Origin: DSM-111022 sp043424535 | GTDB taxonomy: Bacteria; Bacillota; Bacilli; Lactobacillales; Aerococcaceae | Direction of reading: 5' to 3' | Assembly (NCBI GenBank): GCA_043424535.1 | Contig: JBHWOV010000037.1 | Location: 1-7,780 of the forward strand | DNA length: 7,780 bases | Part shown: piece after piece, positions 6,440-7,780 of the stretch | Position numbering within the stretch: position 1 is the stretch's first letter | Layout: each line of letters begins with the position of its first letter | Notes under the pieces: model-generated | The model's input: only the letters and a program-made list of their open reading frames with translations | The model's database searches: none | What the model was told of the DNA's origin: nothing | Position numbers and translations under genes: made by a program

Positions 6440-7282
6440 CTATTTCTTTCTCACTTCGATAGTCCATGCACGGCCTGTTCCTATACCATATACTTTCGAG
6501 AAATTATTTTGATTAATGGCTACAGCAAAATTAATCAATGAATTAACATAGCCAATGACTTCGCCTCTTGGAACATCAGCGAAACTTGTGCCAAAAAGAA
6601 TTTGATTGTGATATTGTTTAACACCATCTTTGCGAATGATAATTTCAACAGTATCATTCGGTTCAATGCCTGCTTCTCTCAGTAAACTAGAGGGAATATT
6701 GGTCCATAAAGAACCAAAGCGAATATCTAAAATATCAATCACACCACGAACTGCCCCATTTTCATCAACAAATGGTTCATCCAATTCAATAAATTCTAAA
6801 CTATCTTTAGAAATTGTTTCTTCTAATTCATAAAAATAATTTTCGTCGGTTGCGATTTTAGCCGCATTATATACATAAACATCTCGCCCATGGAATGTGT
6901 GACTTTCTTCTGAGTGAGGGAGTCGGTTTTTAATTTCATTAATAATCCGAACTTCTTCAATGCCTAAAAATTTCTCCACATGCGTTAATGTTCCATTATC
7001 AGGTGTGACAATATATTGTCCCGTACTTAATTTAGCGACAATGGATTGACGCTCAGAACCTACTCCAGGGTCTACAACAGAGACAAATACGGTTCCTTTA
7101 GGCCAATATTGCACTGTTTGCAAGAGACGATAACTTCCTTCAAAAATATGATATGGTGCAATGCCATGTGTTAAATCAGAAATCACTAACTCGGGATTTA
7201 CTGTATAAGCAACTCCCCGCATTGCTGCAACTGCCCCATCATCTAACCCAAAATCTGACTGTAATACTAAAAAATTGCTCAT
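6440..7282 (-). CDS. SAM hydrolase (adenosine-forming), DUF62 / SAM hydroxide adenosyltransferase family
   Basis: This 280-residue protein belongs to the family that includes the fluorinase and chlorinase. The ordinary members split S-adenosylmethionine with water into adenosine and L-methionine. The hydrolase triad (Asp-Arg-His) is visible as D71 and R78 in VVDPGVGSER and H131 in TFHGRDV, with spacing close to that of the archaeal enzyme. Other family blocks are QSDFGLDDGAVAAMRG (8-23), ISDLTHGIAPY (34-44) and TPDNGTLT (93-100). The C-terminal half (about 170-280) is the second, beta-rich domain that completes the trimer-interface active site. It has no signal peptide, so it is cytoplasmic. 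It is the first gene of the ECF operon, with a strong AAGGAGG before its ATG and a promoter upstream. Halogenase activity is unlikely because the hydrolase triad is intact. Confidence 0.92.
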   Translation of the reverse strand: MSNFLVLQSDFGLDDGAVAAMRGVAYTVNPELVISDLTHGIAPYHIFEGSYRLLQTVQYWPKGTVFVSVVDPGVGSERQSIVAKLSTGQYIVTPDNGTLTHVEKFLGIEEVRIINEIKNRLPHSEESHTFHGRDVYVYNAAKIATDENYFYELEETISKDSLEFIELDEPFVDENGAVRGVIDILDIRFGSLWTNIPSSLLREAGIEPNDTVEIIIRKDGVKQYHNQILFGTSFADVPRGEVIGYVNSLINFAVAINQNNFSKVYGIGTGRAWTIEVRKK

Positions 7283-7308
7283 AAATCCTCCTTATAATAA
7301 ATCCCCTT
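7281..7308 (-). repeat. Tandem Shine-Dalgarno-like repeat before the SAM hydrolase gene
   Basis: On the minus strand AAGGGGATTTAT is followed 4 nt later by AAGGAGGATTTAT, whose last AT belongs to the start ATG. The second copy holds the working ribosome binding site. The first resembles a duplicated copy with no start codon after it. It could be chance or a ribosome standby site. Confidence 0.4.
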
Positions 7309-7349
7309 TTGATTAAGAAACTTTCATTTTTAAAACCTATTTCTCATTT

Positions 7350-7378
7350 ATTATAGCCCATTACGGTAATATGGTCAT
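7350..7378 (-). promoter_or_regulatory. Sigma-A type promoter of the SAM hydrolase-ECF operon
   Basis: On the minus strand a perfect -10 TATAAT (7350-7355) is preceded after exactly 17 nt by ATGACC (7373-7378), a 4 of 6 match to TTGACA. Transcription should begin near 7343, giving a leader of about 60 nt with no riboswitch fold that I can recognise. Confidence 0.75.
7360..7370. promoter_or_regulatory. 11 bp palindrome in the promoter spacer, possible operator
   Basis: ATTACGGTAAT is a perfect 5 bp inverted repeat around one central base. It lies wholly between the -35 and -10 elements of the SAM hydrolase promoter. CCAT and ATGG flank it (7358-7361 and 7371-7374) and nearly extend the symmetry. 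A protein bound here would block RNA polymerase. It does not match the MET-box that I know for MtaR-type regulators. Confidence 0.35.
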
Positions 7379-7431
7379 CTGAAATTAGAAGTTTCGCATC
7401 ATAAAACAAATATCATTCGTGTTTTTAAAAA

Positions 7432-7477
7432 AGTTGTTTGTTTTTCAAGGTTATCTCCTTGTGAAAAACAAACAACT
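7432..7477 (-). terminator. Long hairpin terminator after leuD
   Basis: A 15 bp outer stem (7432-7446 with 7463-7477) continues, past a 2 nt bulge, into 4 bp (AAGG/CCTT) and a 6 nt loop. On the minus strand it runs into a T tract (complement of 7427-7431, with one more paired T). It lies 41 nt after the leuD stop. It separates the leucine operon from the SAM hydrolase promoter that starts about 55 nt further on. Confidence 0.88.
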
Positions 7478-7518
7478 CTTGTTATCTATGATTGACATTC
7501 ATTTACATATGCAAAAAA

Positions 7519-7780
7519 TTATGCATAAAAAGCGTCCCACTTTAATTCATAATCTGTTATTTCATCACGATACTCAAGCGTCTCGGTGATGTCATCAATT
7601 CCGTTCAGTAATTTATGACGCCATTCATCATCAATTTTAAATGAATATTTTTTATTTAAAGTAATGACTTCTTGATTTTGAAGATCGACTGTTATTTTTT
7701 CATCAGCAGGTAAAGCATATAAAGCTTGTCGCTCTTCCAACGGCAAAGTAATGGCTAGTAGTCCATTTTTTAGACACAGG
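7519..7780 (-). CDS. leuD: 3-isopropylmalate dehydratase small subunit, C-terminal part
   Basis: Only the last 86 residues are in the window; the reading frame runs uninterrupted to 7780, so the gene continues beyond. LeuD pairs with LeuC (4Fe-4S subunit) to isomerise 2- to 3-isopropylmalate in leucine biosynthesis. Evidence is the C-terminal pattern of the family: KNGLLAI just inside the window edge (the family's KNGLLP-like block), then ITVDLQNQEV, SFKIDDEWRHKLLNGIDDI (the F.ID...K..LL.G.DDI motif) and the ending YELKWDAFYA, which matches the E. coli tail YEAKQPAF. The full protein should be about 190-200 residues. The TTG at 7746 is an internal codon, not a start. Gene order implies the end of a leuABCD-type operon. 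The substrate-specificity loop of the swivelling domain lies outside the window, so homoaconitase-type relatives cannot be strictly excluded. Confidence 0.9.
   Translation of the reverse strand, partial: LCLKNGLLAITLPLEERQALYALPADEKITVDLQNQEVITLNKKYSFKIDDEWRHKLLNGIDDITETLEYRDEITDYELKWDAFYA

Noticed and set aside
7283..7343. SAM riboswitch (SMK box or SAM-I) in the leader of the SAM hydrolase operon
   Set aside because: The leader is only about 60 nt, and I could find neither the paired helices nor the conserved loop motifs of either class by eye. A covariance-model search would settle it.
7313..7347. Two tiny upstream open frames (5 and 4 codons) before the SAM hydrolase gene
   Set aside because: One ATG (7347) probably lies upstream of the transcription start, and neither has a clear ribosome binding site; they are likely chance.
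1..7780. Mobile element, phage, CRISPR or defence island
   Set aside because: No transposase, integrase, terminal inverted repeats, spaced direct repeats or toxin-antitoxin-like pair; all confident genes are metabolic, transport or envelope functions.

Overview
This 7.8 kb window is AT-rich, densely packed, ordinary bacterial chromosome. It shows AGGAGG-type ribosome binding sites, short operons closed by hairpin-plus-T terminators, and protein families typical of low-GC Bacillota. The fused double-ATPase ECF cassette with a UPF0397 S component and the DUF368 protein suit Lactobacillales or a close relative; I cannot name a genus. I see no transposase, phage gene, CRISPR array, tRNA or rRNA.

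Layout from low to high coordinates. (1) 1-2299, minus strand: an operon read from 2299 downwards. It encodes a small glutaredoxin-like protein, an unrecognised acidic exported protein (start/stop overlap ATGA), cytidine deaminase (3 nt gap) and glyoxalase I (66 nt gap with a dyad symmetry), and ends at a strong terminator at about 11-51. (2) 2378-3290, plus strand: a single divergent gene for a DUF368 membrane protein, the PopT undecaprenyl-phosphate translocase family, with its own terminator. (3) 3294-7378, minus strand: a four-gene operon reading SAM hydrolase (DUF62), UPF0397 ECF S component, fused two-domain ECF ATPase, EcfT. It has a recognisable promoter at 7350-7378 and a terminator at 3294-3322. 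(4) 7432-7780, minus strand: the 3' end of leuD, last visible gene of a leucine-biosynthesis locus running off the window, followed by a long terminator hairpin.

How the genes work together. The operon in (3) is the most interesting part. A complete, dedicated (group I) ECF vitamin/metabolite importer is co-transcribed with an enzyme of the family that splits S-adenosylmethionine into adenosine and methionine, so the transported solute may be linked to SAM, methionine or adenosine metabolism. That substrate is not proven; databases often label UPF0397 proteins as riboflavin S components. The operon in (1) looks like a housekeeping mixture of thiol/redox, pyrimidine salvage and methylglyoxal detoxification genes plus one exported protein of unknown function. 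PopT recycles the undecaprenyl-phosphate lipid carrier for wall synthesis.

I found no clearly new multi-gene system. The best leads are the SAM-hydrolase/ECF pairing, the unknown exported protein coupled to the glutaredoxin-like gene, and two short dyads placed where operators would sit.
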